NCBI GenBank assembly: GCA_914767715.1
Contig: OU612074.1
Span: forward strand, 513,501 to 577,500
Source: Membranipora membranacea
Lineage: Eukaryota > Bryozoa > Gymnolaemata > Cheilostomatida > Membraniporidae
DNA length: 64,000 nt
Direction of reading: 5' to 3'
A program made the translations under genes and the position numbers. A model generated the notes under the pieces. That model saw only the letters and a program-made list of their open reading frames with translations, searched no databases and was not told the origin of the DNA. Positions 36,301-47,965 of the stretch are shown in pieces (the stretch's first letter is position 1; the number at the start of each line of letters is the position of its first letter).

Positions 36301-36599
36301 ACTAAAGTGGAGTCTAAGGACCAATATATACTGTGCGTATCATTTGAATTACATTATCATTTTTTTTATAAGTATCAAGACAATAAACAATAACTTTAGT
36401 TAATATACTGTTGTAATTGATTTCTATGCATATAGTAATTTGCAAAGTAATTAGGGACAGTTCGTCAGGTACTCAGACGTTAGGTCATATTCACTAAGAG
36501 TTTATAAGGCAATTTTGCAATCAACTAAAGTAAGTCGTTGTTAATTGTTACTATAACAACACTCTGAAACAGGATTCAAAATTAACTTTAGGAGGTTTA

Positions 36600-36965
36600 A
36601 TCATTGTGACCCACCTTAAACGCATGTAATTCGCGTAAGGTGCTCATATCAAAGTCGGAAATCATTGTGACCCACCAAAAACGCATGTAATTCTTGTAAG
36701 GTGCTCATATCAAGTCGGAAATCATTGTGATCCACCATAAACGCATGTAATTCGCGTAAGGTGCTCATATCAAGTCGGAATTCATTGTGACCCACCAAAA
36801 ACGCATGTAATTCGCGTAAGGTGCTCATATCAAGTCGGAAATCATTGTGATCCACCATAAACGCATGTAATTCGCGTAAGGTGCTCATATCAAAGTCGGA
36901 ACTCATTGTGACCCACCATAAACGCAGGTATTTCGCGTAGGTGCTCATATCAAGTCGGAAATCAT
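36600..36965. repeat. 60-bp tandem repeat, six units
   Basis: Six head-to-tail units of about 60 bp (core CATTGTGACCCACCATAAAC and GGTGCTCATATCAA), mostly exactly 60 long with a few 1-nt changes. Because 60 is divisible by three, the minus strand reads a 20-residue repeat (STLRELHAF core). No start context, splice sites or flanking exons support a protein, so it is kept as a repeat. Confidence 0.9.
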
Positions 36966-38260
36966 TTTAGAAGTATCATTGGGAACTATTGTCAAAGCAG
37001 AACAGAATTAATTAGTATTCATATTTGCTTGGGGGTTAAATAGATTAAGTTTCGGAATAATAGTTTAGGATTAGATTCTTGTGTTTTAAAGAAGTAGGAC
37101 GCTACCGATTTAAGATAAGATACCTCTAATCTGTGAAACATTAATTCAACATTGAATATAGAAATTGAACATTAATTTTGGAGTGACCACAGACTGATAC
37201 CTCTTTCCTTCACTAGAAATTGGGTTGGAGTCTTTAGCTAATTTAACTTGGCTAAGAGGCCTGTGATACTGATACACCGCCTTGATTACCTGATTGGGCT
37301 TCCAGGCACTATACAGAGATCAAGTAGGTGCTCATAATTAAAATCAGTCACCTAAGTTGAATAACAAAAATATCAAACGTACCTGAACACATTCATAGTG
37401 ATTGTGTCATATTAACATCTAAGGATTATATTGACTTTGTGGTGTAAGAGCATTGTCTCGAAACTCCTCAAGAGTTTTACTGTTAGAACAAGGCAGGGGT
37501 CTTAGCAGGTTATCGGCAGGAACCTTTCTTAAACAACTTGAAGGCAACTTCCAGTGAAGCTAAGAAGAGGTCAGGCTCAATAACAACCCCGTAGTAAATT
37601 GCTTTGTGGAGTAGTGGGAACCAGCTGTTCGTCACTAGAAATTAATAAGTTAAATACCTCGTACTCACCAGAGTGCTAGCATTACCAATTGGAACCACGT
37701 TTTAATAGATTTGAGCGATCTTGTCTTTCTTCAGTGCATGAAAGAGGAGGTAACTCCAAATTAGAACTACAAATAAATTACACAATAAAGTGACATTTTG
37801 AAGTGTCCGGAGTGCAAGATTTAAAACCATAACTACAAACATAGTTAGAACCAATTTATAAGTAGGACGGTTATAGAACAACTATACATACTAATAGTAC
37901 ACGGCATTTACTTTAGTATAGGATAGGACGACAATTTCCGTTCCTCACAGCATATACTCTCTTAAAGTATATGCAAAGTGAGTATATGCGCACAGTGAGT
38001 GAGTTATCAATTTCCATTCCTCACAGCTTGAACACTTTCAGTCTCTATTCTCCTGTCAAAACCACTCAGTTTGCTTCATAATAGTTGAGCCGGAATGTAA
38101 TTTGGAGGATAGTGAGGGATTTATGTAGTTTTCAATAACAATACAACTTGAAATAATATTTAAATCATTTATAACTAAATATTTTAATGGAAATATTGAG
38201 AATCGAGGAAAAATAAAAATTGAGAAAATGCGAGACAATGTATTGAAGGGATATATTTTC
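36966..38260. other. Gene-free stretch
   Basis: AT-rich sequence; neither strand shows a plausible exon, RNA or mobile element. It contains only short direct repeats, such as the AGTATATGC cluster at about 37,950-38,000. Confidence 0.4.
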
Positions 38261-38377
38261 TCAATTTTGAGATAGTAGAGTTGTCCACTCTGGCAGGATT
38301 CTCAATTTTCTCAATTATTCTCAATTTTAGGTGAAAGTATAGTGGATCTCTGGGCGGCCTAATAATCACTATTAATA

Positions 38378-38410
38378 AAATTGTTGTGGGTTCGAATCCC
38401 ATCAAGGTCA
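38378..38410 (+). repeat. tRNA-like T-arm fragment (B box)
   Basis: GTGGGTTCGAATCCCAT is a complete T stem-loop with a consensus B box. No D-arm stands at the right distance upstream, so it is a SINE or tRNA relic. Confidence 0.4.
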
Positions 38411-38554
38411 GTTTTCTTTCAAATGGGTGCTTTGTAACTGGAGCATCTTTACCGTAATCTTCTACTGCTATTGAGTTGTTTTCTGAAAGTACCCAACAGC
38501 TCAGTGAGCTATTGAAATACCTCTCTGCTTGCACTATTTTGCTACCGATTTGCA

Positions 38555-38652
38555 AAAATTTCCGTGGTGGGAGGGGCGCTTAAGCGCCCTCCCACCACGG
38601 AAACACCCTCCCCGCCACGCTTACGGCGTGTGGATCGGGCTGCGCCCGATCA
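38555..38652. other. Cluster of three consecutive GC-rich hairpins
   Basis: 38,561-38,603: a ~20-bp stem (CCGTGGTGGGAGGG...CGC) around TTAA with one extra G in the left arm. About 38,613-38,631: CCACGC TTACG GCGTG. 38,632-38,650: GATCGGGC TGC GCCCGATC, a perfect 8-bp stem. The ~95 bp are strikingly GC-rich in an AT-rich region. The origin is unknown; the end of a mobile element or a cruciform site are possibilities. Confidence 0.75.
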
Positions 38653-40012
38653 TTATGCTCATCTCTAAAAAGTCAGTGAGTGAATTTTTTTAGAATATAC
38701 GCCCCTGCCTGGCCCGGTCCTGAAAGACAGCCAAAACCCGGAAACCCGACCCGGTTCTGGTTTTGTGAACCCCTTCCAGCCTTACTTGTGTAGTGATTTT
38801 TGTGCGGCAATGCATAGAATTTTTTTTCACACAGATAGATTCAGCTAGAGAATTGTGTCCAAGCCTCAATGAAAAATACAAATTTAGAATTAAAAATCAA
38901 TTGCTGGTGCACAGAATAAACCAAACATTATGCTAAATATGACATTGTGTAAAAGAGATAGTAAAGTTTTAGCCGAGGTCAACAATCAAACTCATTGTTT
39001 GTTTGGGGTTGCTTGGGGATAAAGGAGGTGTGGCCTGTTGTTGTATTACTACGCAGTTTATCTTGGTGGCCATCTTTAGTTGTTGTTGTGAATGAATTAG
39101 TTGATGCTTTACGTTATATCTGTCTTTGCTGTTTTTAAATCATTTAGGACCTAGAAACAGAAGCCATTATTACAGCAATGCATACACAATATAGTCAGTA
39201 CAATGATCTAATTCATTATGTGCATTTGGACTTTTTTGCTGTGAGACATTAGACACTAGAAAAGGATTGTGCAGCGTCTGAGCCAGGTGACGCAACGCTG
39301 CTGCCAAGTAGACTGCCAATTATTTATATGGCAGTATTTGTTTCAATGTGAATAAAATTATTATTGCTACTATGACAATTGCTATGGTCTTACATATGCC
39401 AATATTTTTTTTCTCCCTTCAAGAAATCTTTAAAAAAAAGAATTCTCAAAATTGCACCATAAGTGAGTGGAGTGATATTTCACCTTAAGGAAGATCATGA
39501 TGGAATAATGTTTCCTCATATTACTTTGGTAGCTCGTTTCCATCAATTTAATCAAGATTTTGTTTGTGATTACTATCAAGAATCATTGATTAACCAGGGT
39601 CAAAGGCTAAGTTTTTACATATTTGGTTGTGTAAAGGACCATCTCAATCTTCATAAAACTTTATAAAATGGATCTCTTTTTCCCGTCTCAATTTCCAACG
39701 TATTTAGCATGCATGTCTATTTTTATATTCTGATTCACTGTAGAAACTAGTGATTGTCACTATCTTCATGAACGTATGCAAGGAAGAAAACAGCTGGAAA
39801 GAGAGCAGATTCAAGAGAGACAAATGACAGCAAAACATTTTATCGTGTGGTGGAATAAAATCCAAGAAACATCCAAGTTACAGGTGACGGGTAAATGCAG
39901 AATTGAAGTTATTTCATACCAGCGGGCAATATTTACTCCATATAAGTAAAATAATACTGTCAAATAAAATAGCAGTCATGATTTGTTGATAACACGAGAT
40001 CAAATGCTTGGT

Positions 40013-41147
40013 TAATAAGTAGGGCTGTGAATGAATTGTGTTATTTTAGAAGATTAATACAATTAAACAGTACTAAGATTAATTTTAACATTGAACATCA
40101 AGATGAAAAGTATACGACCATGATGGGGATTGCAATAAAAAGGTTCAAAAATTCTGGTCTGGTTTTAAAAAACAAAGCTTGAACCACTGCTGACACAGCT
40201 GGGCTTTGCCAAGCAGAGCCACCAGTCAAAAATTTAAATAGAGAGTTGTGGCATCAAAAAATCTAGCCAGTAGCTTTGAATGGAGTTATATGAGCTCTTA
40301 AGGTGTAGGGAGTATCTTCTTCCCCAGCAATCCACCATTAGCGGTGACAAATGTTGTTGTTGACCAATCAGGTGCCTCTCTGTTTAAATTATTGACCGGT
40401 GGCTATGTTGCATACACTGTATGCCTCACGCCCTTGGGCGTAGGTTATTAATTGTTTTGATTAATTGTTTTACTCTTCCGGTTTAACTTCAATTTTTTGC
40501 CATTTTATTTACCATCTAAATGCGGAGGTTGGCAATCATATGACACAGCAGATTACCCTATGTCTATTTTTAAGACCTATTTATACTGTTCAGTATAAAT
40601 AACAATGGATTTTGCTCTGTATGATCAGTTACAAGTGAGAGTTACGAATAGGAGTTACAAAATGCAGTCACAACTTGCAGTTACCAGTTGCCTGGGGCAT
40701 TTGCGCCAGGATGTAGTTCAGCAATAAAAACATCAAACTGCCGTAAAACTACATTCATTATTATACATGACAAAGTAATCTGATATGAACTCTGCGAGCG
40801 ATGAATGTCACGATCTTTCCTGATCTGACAGCTATGCTGGGCAAAGTCCATCTGTGGCAGCAATGGTTTAGTAGATACCTATGAGAGATATGAAATAATG
40901 ATTCGCCTGGGAGAGCTGTACTGCAGTTTACAACAGAAACACAATCACTCAACGAATGTTTAACTTTTGAAAGCTCATTGTAAGTCCCTATCTATAAAAT
41001 TAAAATTGTTTTGTTTTGATTTTTTCTTCGGTGAGTGATCCAGTAATAAGCGTGATGGCAAGATTAGATGTAAGAGTGAGAGTGAACACCACAATTATAA
41101 GATTAAGATCAATTGTCTTCAGCCTTGAACAGCCCTATAGTAATAAG
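40013..41147. mobile_element. hAT-like non-autonomous element (~1.1 kb)
   Basis: Downstream of the broken WSC copy E, sequence homologous to the 3' flank of gene D is interrupted between two copies of TAATAAG (40,013-40,019 and 41,141-41,147). Gene D has a single GTAATAAGTAG at that place. The insert starts TAGGGCTGTGAA and its other end reads, in reverse, TAGGGCTGTTCAA within a few bases of the flank, so it has short inverted ends. An approximately 8-bp target duplication and a TAGGGCTG end are typical of hAT transposons. No transposase is visible inside. Confidence 0.65.
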
Positions 41148-41188
41148 TAGTCAACTGCTGTTTCAATTATTAAAGTACCTAAGGTTGT

Positions 41189-43256
41189 CTATTGCTCCAA
41201 TTTTGCACTGAAGCCCTGCGTCAGGGCAGTGCCCAACCAGAAACACTGCACTGAAGCCCTGCGCCAGGGCAGTGCCCAACCAGAAACACTGATATCACTG
41301 GTGTCAATAGAGGCAAGTCTAGTTGTGATGTTAACAAAGCGGGCAGTGTGTCCACAGTGTAACGTGAGTTCCTTAGATTCCTGGTGAAATGTCGGGCTAG
41401 TGCAAGGGGTCCAGTCTCCATCTGATTGATCTGTGGAAACGCTAGCTGAGATATTTGCTGCAATGTAAACGAGCACAGTTAACAAATATAACGACATCAA
41501 CCAATCGTATTGTTTTTATATATCGTTGGAAAGCTCTCAACCCCACAATCACAAAACATTTACATTTTTTGTGCCATGTCTTGTGAAGCGATGTCACATC
41601 CATCATAAATCCTGCAGATGTTTTTCATGTTAAACCAAGGAGTTTGAAAAAGGAGTGGAAACGGCCTCTCATTTCAAATTGTTGTTTGTCTCCACTGGTA
41701 ATTGTCCTCTCTTTATCAGCAAAGGTTTTTCATGACCACAGCCAATCAGGGCAGAGACTGCAGAGAGTGACTTCCTGCCAAAAAGAAGTACAACTTGAGT
41801 TGCTGTAATAATTTTGATGAACTGTCCAATCAGCAAGAGCATAGTTGTGAAATCCCATTTATCAAGATGGGTTCTACCGCAAATTTCCTAGTGTTTGAAC
41901 CTCTTGAAAAGAAACTAAACTAAGTAGCAGAGAGATATAGATAGCACTCAGGTATAGTCCATGTTTCAAACTATAGTCTAGTTTTACCTGGGACTCCAAA
42001 GCCCTCTGCTACTCATATGAGAAGAGAAAGTTTCACTGCAGACATGGCCATAAATTTGCCTCATAATTTGGTAATCAATGGCGGTTTTCATCAGTCAAAC
42101 GTGGTATGTTATGCCTCCCATTGCCCCTTAGGTGTTATTTAAGCACTTTCACTACTTTTATCTGGTCTAAGTTCCTCACATGGTTTTTAAATGGTGAATG
42201 AATGATTTATTTTCAGTCTCTCTATCCCCCATCAAACATTTGCATTGGAATTATAATTCAATACCCTGCCAAAGTGGTTACTATATTACTAGCTATGTCT
42301 CATCTACACTTGTGGTGATTTACATCATGATATATTGTCTCTGGGTGTCTGAATATACCATTGAGTAAACATGTCAAATATTTTAATAACTTTCAACTGG
42401 AGACAGACATATAAAAAGACTGAGGACTTAAATGAATTTTAATGGAGGGACCATATTAGTACAACCCTTGGAAACAGCCTTGTTAAGTCACAGGCTACAT
42501 TTCATTTCCACTCCCTCTCTGTGACTCCCTGGTTAAACATTTGAGCTGCTGGTGATAAGTCATAACATTTTTAGAATTTTCAAATTCTCTAAAATACGTT
42601 TGACTACAATTTCTTATTCTAAGATCTTTTCTCATTTGGGATGTAACAACTAAATTTGAGTTATAATTGGTATGCGGAAATCACGATTAAGCAGAAACTG
42701 GCCCTTGGGAAGAATTCAAAATTGGCTTCCCCACTGTGATAACGTATAACCTGCTGAGATTATACATCTTAAAAACGACCCTGGGTATCTAAGAAAAAAA
42801 TAACCTACTTAGAACATGTCTTTAAAGGGAGAAAATATGGAAGTCTTTTTCATCATTTTTGTTCCGCCTGAGAGCCATAGAAGTTGTACCGATGCCTTAA
42901 CAGGATCAAGCGAACCTTGTGATAGGGGCTTGATGATATTGAAGTCACTCCCAAACACATGGTACCGACTTTCCAATAAAGGGATTCCCAATCAATTAAT
43001 TAAGTAATTAATTTTGAGCTTTGCATGCTCTACAGAAGTTTCTCATTTGAAGAGACACATACAGGCTGATTATGATTGTAGGGTGTTTAATGCTCACCTA
43101 ACTGCCATACAGAGTTTCGCCATGTAGCTCCACAAGTTTGATAAGAGTTCCCTGTACAGCCCATTGAACATTCCACTTCATCAACAGATCCATACTTTCC
43201 GAATGTGTGATCACAGAAACAATGCCTTGCACATTTTAGACCTGCTACCTCATATC
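41189..43256 (-). pseudogene. WSC copy E: fragment with second WSC half and C-terminal exon
   Basis: Two minus-strand exons are recognisable: 43098-43256 (WSC second half; HCFCDHTFGKYGS, ECSMGCTGN, then CGA where the others have CGG) and 41189-41457 (C-terminal module, STDQSDGDWTPC, ...ISVSGWAL). It is most like genes A and D. No first WSC half, exon 2 or PAN exon was found upstream. The usual TGA after SGWTLH has become TGG, and a 43-bp tandem duplication follows, so the frame runs on about 30 residues to a TAG at 41,189. It is a 5'-truncated, decaying relic. Its 3' flank resumes at about 39,765-40,012 beyond a hAT-like insertion. Confidence 0.7.
41216..41301. repeat. 43-bp tandem duplication at the end of copy E
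   Basis: Two adjacent copies of a unit containing GGGCAGTGCCCAACCAGAAA, differing at one base (GCGTCAGG / GCGCCAGG). The unit length is not a multiple of three, so the second copy is read in another frame. Confidence 0.85.
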
Positions 43257-43559
43257 CTGTGTAAGGAAAAAACACTGTTTCTCGTTGCTTGGCTCAGTTA
43301 GTTGATGTACTCTTTCTAAATTTGCATGTTGTAAATAGTTATTAAATTAGAAAAAGTTTTAATATTTCATTTGCAAACTCTGTTCCACCGATTTCTTTCT
43401 GTAGCAAGCATACCAAAAATGATTGGCCATGTTTCAATACGTTTGAAAAAAATATATCCTTGGAAAAAGTTAATGTATAACAGTATTTGTTTCCAGAATT
43501 AAAGCAGTCATACTTTGCTTTCTATATAACAAACCATACACAAAAAGAAGCTTCCCAAT

Positions 43560-43800
43560 GTAATTCTTTTTATTGGGGTTTAGGGTCTGCTGACTGCCCT
43601 GTGGTAATGAACCAGATGTTGTACCTCAGATTTTCATTGTTGAGGATTTTGCCGAAGGCAAATTCCAAGTGGATATATCTCAGTTACAGAAACATGAGGG
43701 AAGAGACATTATCTGAGGTCTGCTGCCTCTTCTTATTCAGCATCCAGTGGTCTCTTCCTTGGCGAGATCATCTGATTTATTGTTGCACTGGGTCCAGAGG
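43560..43800 (+). repeat. Dispersed repeat, copy 3 (longest)
   Basis: The first half matches copy 2 (17,230-17,470, opposite strand) and the second half matches copy 1 (8,790-8,900, opposite strand), so this copy links the two. Translation gives PVVMNQMLYLRFSLLRILP and DHLIYCC, which I cannot assign. It is probably a fragment of an unclassified transposon. Confidence 0.5.
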
Positions 43801-44163
43801 TGGAGCGTAATATCAAGTTCAGTATTTTATGTAGGTAAAAGATGACTTACTTCTTGTTTCCAATGATTAGGGATCTTGTTACAAAGAAACTCTGGGGAAA
43901 TAAAAAGTTATACTATTCATATTGCTTTTCAACCTTCGATCTCATACAAAGCTCTTTTTGCCACATTTGAGGCAATTATTTATTCTCTTGGTTATCATGT
44001 GAAATCATGGGGGGGAAGTCTATATGGTTAGATTAGAAATTAGAATTCCCACTCTCTCATCACGACCCAGCCATGGCCCCCTTCTTTGTATTTTTCACCT
44101 AGCTGCCAAGTATTAATCCTATACACGATCGCCCAAATCTCTCTGTACCCGTGATCAAACAAC

Positions 44164-44335
44164 ATGTGTGAGACCTGCTACATGTGTGAGACCTGCTACA
44201 TGTGTGAGACCTGCTATATGTGTGAGACCTGCTACATGTGTGAGACCTGCTACATGTGTGAGACCTGCTACATGTGTGAGACCTGCTATATGTGTGAGAC
44301 CTGCTACATGTGTGAGACCTGCTACATGTGTAAGG
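44164..44335. repeat. 18-bp minisatellite
   Basis: Nine to ten perfect or near-perfect copies of ATGTGTGAGACCTGCTAC, with TAT for TAC in two units. Two frames stay open (MCETCY and RPATCV repeats) simply because the unit is divisible by three. Confidence 0.95.
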
Positions 44336-45217
44336 TCAAAATATAACGTTAAGGCTAGTTTAGCTTAGTTATTATTATATGATCTGATAATAGATAGATC
44401 ACAGGGTGCTGTGGGTAAAAATGGTACTAATATGACATAATAAGAAAAAGAAAGTTTTCCGATTGATTTTTGTAACATTGATCAATCAGAGAGCAGTTTA
44501 TACTGAGCCTTTTGTTGGAACCAAATACTTTGAAAGTTTCAATACCTGGAGTTATAGCTCAGTTAAGTGTGCGCGGGAAGGGAACTCTTTCATCATCATC
44601 GGAGAATGTGCGGTATGTGATGTGAGACCGCGAATTTTGAGCCATGAACCATCTGCTCAATTAAATTATCCATCAATACAAAATATGATTATATTAGAGG
44701 ACTTGCAGATGTGAAGAAATAAAGAGCCAGAATAACTCACTGAATATACTTATTTCTTATAACGTAACTAAGTCGGCAATACAATAGTTCATCCATGACA
44801 ATATTGTGTCATTTCCAACAGTAAGAGGCAAGGGATTAGTATCCTAAGACCTAAATGTACCACCAAACTAGTAGACCATAAACACTTATAGGAAATATAA
44901 CAAAACCTGAATATGCCATCCGCTCAAATTTCAGCAAAAAGAGGCAATCAAAGTAGCAATTCAGGATTGAGGTAAAAGCCTTAGTGATTATTCTAAGCCT
45001 CTCATTGTTGAGTTAAGATACTTGACATCTCAACCACAAGTGCGTGGTCATGTTAACGAACCACAACAATCAGATCAGTGCATGATACTAGTGAAGATCC
45101 AGGATTAGACCTCTAAAGATATAAATGTTATGGAAAGGGATACAGTGAATCAGAACTTGTTAAGGTTAATTATCGATAAGAAGCATTTTTTATCTTCAGC
45201 GTTAGCTTGAACTTATA

Positions 45218-45342
45218 ATGAGGGGAGTGGGTCTCATTATCGTGGTTACTCTCATAATCGCACCATCTATTAATGCTGAAAACTGGGCAGAAGGGGAAAA
45301 CAAAGGAGCCCGGATATGTCAATAACCTATCATTAAAATACC
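45218..45342 (+). pseudogene. Possible signal-peptide exon related to exon 2 of the WSC genes
   Basis: ATG at 45,218 opens MRGVGLIIVVTLIIAPSINA, a clear signal-peptide pattern, followed by ENWAEGENKGARICQ and TAA at 45,323-45,325. The NW...ICQ spacing and a donor-like G/GTGAGT right after (45,343) resemble exon 2 of genes A-D (QNWTLF...MEICEL). It may be a broken start exon of another family member, or a chance match. No following WSC exon was found on this strand. Confidence 0.3.
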
Positions 45343-46680
45343 AGGTGAGTCTCTCAATAGATGTATTTGGGCTGCAGGTAGAAGAGCATCTACATTGTTT
45401 GAGGTGAAGCTATCCATGGCTCATGATATCGTTAGGACCATAAACATCAATAGTCATCAAGATTGTTGGAGTTGTATCTACATTTGATAATATTTGTAAT
45501 TATTGTTTATCCCTGATTTATAACATTAGAGAGGTGATACAGACTTGAAAATCTGCTAGCAGTGGTCATTCAAAAGATGTTCAAGAACTTGTACTCCCTG
45601 AATGATTTCAGATATTGTTGTTCAACAGTAAAATATTCTCTTATTTCATTTTTAGACATGTTTTGGCTGGCTCAAACACACACTATAAAGACATATTATT
45701 ATGACTGCATGGATGTTTGTCACAGTTCAGCCATAATGGGATAGGAATATTTCCATATACGGATGAAAATAATCCCAGGTGTCCCTGCAGGTTCTGTCCA
45801 GAGGACTGTTGCCGTGTAAACTAAGACTAAGACTGAGATGGGGTGCAAAGATCCCCAAAATATGAAAAGAAGATGGTATATGAATGATTGCATCTTCCAT
45901 TCTTATTATTGCAAGCTTTTTGACTAAACTGTTTTTTGGAGAATGCTATTTTCTATGGCCGTGTTTTTCTCATGTGCCAAATTGCCATGCTTTTAAAATT
46001 CAAGCCTTTTTAACTGAATATGCTATTTAGGGGCCTAGTTTTAAAGCACAATATGCCTTGCGAACAAACATGAATCAACAATTACCCGGTTGACAGGCTA
46101 TTTAAGGTAGAGACACGGGGGTCAGCAAATATCAACAACAAAGCTGCCGAGCTACTGATCACTAAGAGCTCATCAGAAAAATGAGGCCGAAAAGGCTGTT
46201 CTTAGCAAAGCGTCTGGCTGAGCTAATTTGATTGCTAGAAATTTCAAAACAGGTTATAGTTATTCTTAGAGGTATAGTTCAACCTTGTTTTTGGTTGAAA
46301 ATAATATATGATGCGCCTAAAGTGGCTTTTTACGTCACGTCATGATGTGAGTGATTTTTTAAATTTGAGGAAATAGTCTGAAATTTTAAGCAACGATTTG
46401 AGATAGATTAAATAAGTAATAACCAAAATGTTGTGCTACTTTCCACCGAAGAACTGAATAAATGACCCACACTTCAATTTTCAGCAATATAAGAGATTTA
46501 TCAAGATCAGCACAGACCGTCAAAGGTAGCCACATTTTGCGTCATTTTTCCATTACGCCAAACATGCCGTCAAAATGACCATTACTTAGGCCAGAAAAAA
46601 TGTTTTTGAAAATTCTCACATACGAAGCCGCTTTGATTAAGCATAGTAAAAACAGGAAATGCCAACAGGAAATGGCACTG
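45343..46680. other. Gene-free stretch
   Basis: No exon, RNA gene or mobile element could be supported on either strand; the sequence is AT-rich and not repetitive within the window. Confidence 0.35.
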
Positions 46681-46687
46681 CGTATAA

Positions 46688-46787
46688 GTTTTCCTCGAAT
46701 AACGCACCACAGAATGCCCAAAACAGCCAATTTAAGGGGCTTTTTTGGGTGTTTTAGGCATTCTGTGGTGCGCAATTCGGGGAAAAC
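46688..46787. repeat. Fold-back repeat
   Basis: Arms of about 37 bp (46,688-46,724 and 46,751-46,787), sharing GCGCACCACAGAATGCC in opposite orientations, around a ~26-nt loop. It is MITE-like in form, but no target duplication was recognised. Confidence 0.65.
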
Positions 46788-47064
46788 TGGTAGGCGGTAT
46801 CGAGATTGTTAGTCTCTCTAGAAGCGCTCTAAATGAAAGGGTTTATAACTAATGCTTCAAATTTGACATGCAGCAGATAGTGGCATTTTGTTATCATCCT
46901 CTAATGTGACTTTTTTAATGAATGGGCCCGTACGTTTTTGTTCTGATGCTTGTGACAGGCCTCTTAACATTAGGCTATTATAATTTCAATAAAACTTAGG
47001 ATGAGATAATGACCGAAAACTTTTTGTGAGGGTGAGATGTTGATTAAAGGTTGATTAAAATCCG

Positions 47065-47294
47065 ATGTCATATCACTCGCCCATCCCGAGACATGGGCGG
47101 CGAAATATTGATGCCTTAATGGCGAGGCCGCAATATCTGCGCCAATTTGCTCTCAGTTTGCAGGCAGGTCCGAGCACACCTGGGGGCCAACCAATCTCCA
47201 GTAGAAGATGGACTGCAGTGGGATTCGAGCCCACAACCTTCAACACTTGCATGTTGAAGTCCGGCGCTCTAACCAACTGAGCCACCTCCTACTC
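47065..47294 (-). mobile_element. tRNA-derived SINE
   Basis: On the minus strand, 47,294-47,211 reads like a tRNA: D-arm GGCTCAGTTGGTTAGAGC (box A) and a perfect T-arm GTGGGCTCGAATCCCAC (box B). Between them, in place of a normal anticodon arm, is an 8-bp hairpin, CTTCAACA...TGTTGAAG. The acceptor ends do not pair. A unique tail follows to about 47,065. The overlapping open frames starting MAQLVRA are translations of the tRNA-like head, not proteins. Confidence 0.65.
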
Positions 47295-47599
47295 CAGGTT
47301 GTTGATATTAGAATACTACTTCCTGCAAACCTGTCAGAGATTTTTAGCACCTGTATCTATGTTATAGTGTTTAATGTATCTTTGCAGATAAAATAGATGC
47401 TGTAAAAATGTGCTCTGTAGATTTAGAAATAAAAGATGGTTTCTAAAAAACTGTTGAAAAATAAAAGTATCTAAAAAAATGCCTCATTATAAATTTTGGC
47501 ACAGAGTGTTCTAAAACAGAACTTCCAGTTCACTCACTGATTGGGGATTCTACACCTGCTGGATAGAAGTTTGTCCAGCTCTAAAATGGGGTCATATGT

Positions 47600-47965
47600 G
47601 AGTTCTGGTTTTAAAATGTTGTTCATATAGAGACTGGACAGATTTAAATTCTAAAATGTCGCCACTAAGATGTTGTGCAGTTTTTCTCAGCTGCTGGAGA
47701 TGTTTTTTGTCTTCTTCAGCCAAGTGCCAATAGAGCGTTAGGGAGATGATATGAAAGGACGCTCTCTATAAGAGCTGTAAATGCCAGATTGATGGTCTTA
47801 CTGCTGGCCTGGATGAAGCTAAGTCGTTTCATGATATGGAGTCTTTTATTAGCTTTCTCTATAGTTTTCTCTGTGTTGATAGTGAAGCTGAGCTTGTGTG
47901 TTATTCTACCGTGATAACAATATTGCTCAACTCTTTCAATTTCATTGCCTCAACCAAAGATACTA
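47600..47965 (-). mobile_element. Decayed non-LTR reverse transcriptase, C-terminal fragment
   Basis: The minus strand reads HKLSFTINTEKTIEKANKRL, LHIMKRLSFIQASSKTIN and FTALIESVLSYHLPNALLAL, then LQQLRKTAQHL after a stop. This is the thumb and post-RT pattern (LSF..NT...I.KK...RL..L.....) of LINE elements. Stops break the frame and nothing of the RT core remains. Confidence 0.6.

Noticed and set aside
36649-36948. Protein made of 20-residue repeats
   Set aside because: The 60-bp period alone keeps the frame open; no start, splice or flanking support.
36600-36965. CRISPR array
   Set aside because: Units are contiguous with no unique spacers, and the DNA is animal.
44164-44368. Cysteine-rich repeat protein (CETCY)
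   Set aside because: Two frames are open equally because of the 18-bp period; no gene context.
44545-44640. tRNA-like sequence (TTATAGCTCAGTTAAG)
   Set aside because: Only a box A resemblance; no B box or T-arm at the right distance.
47073-47285. Protein starting MAQLVRA
   Set aside because: This is a translation of a tRNA-like D-arm.
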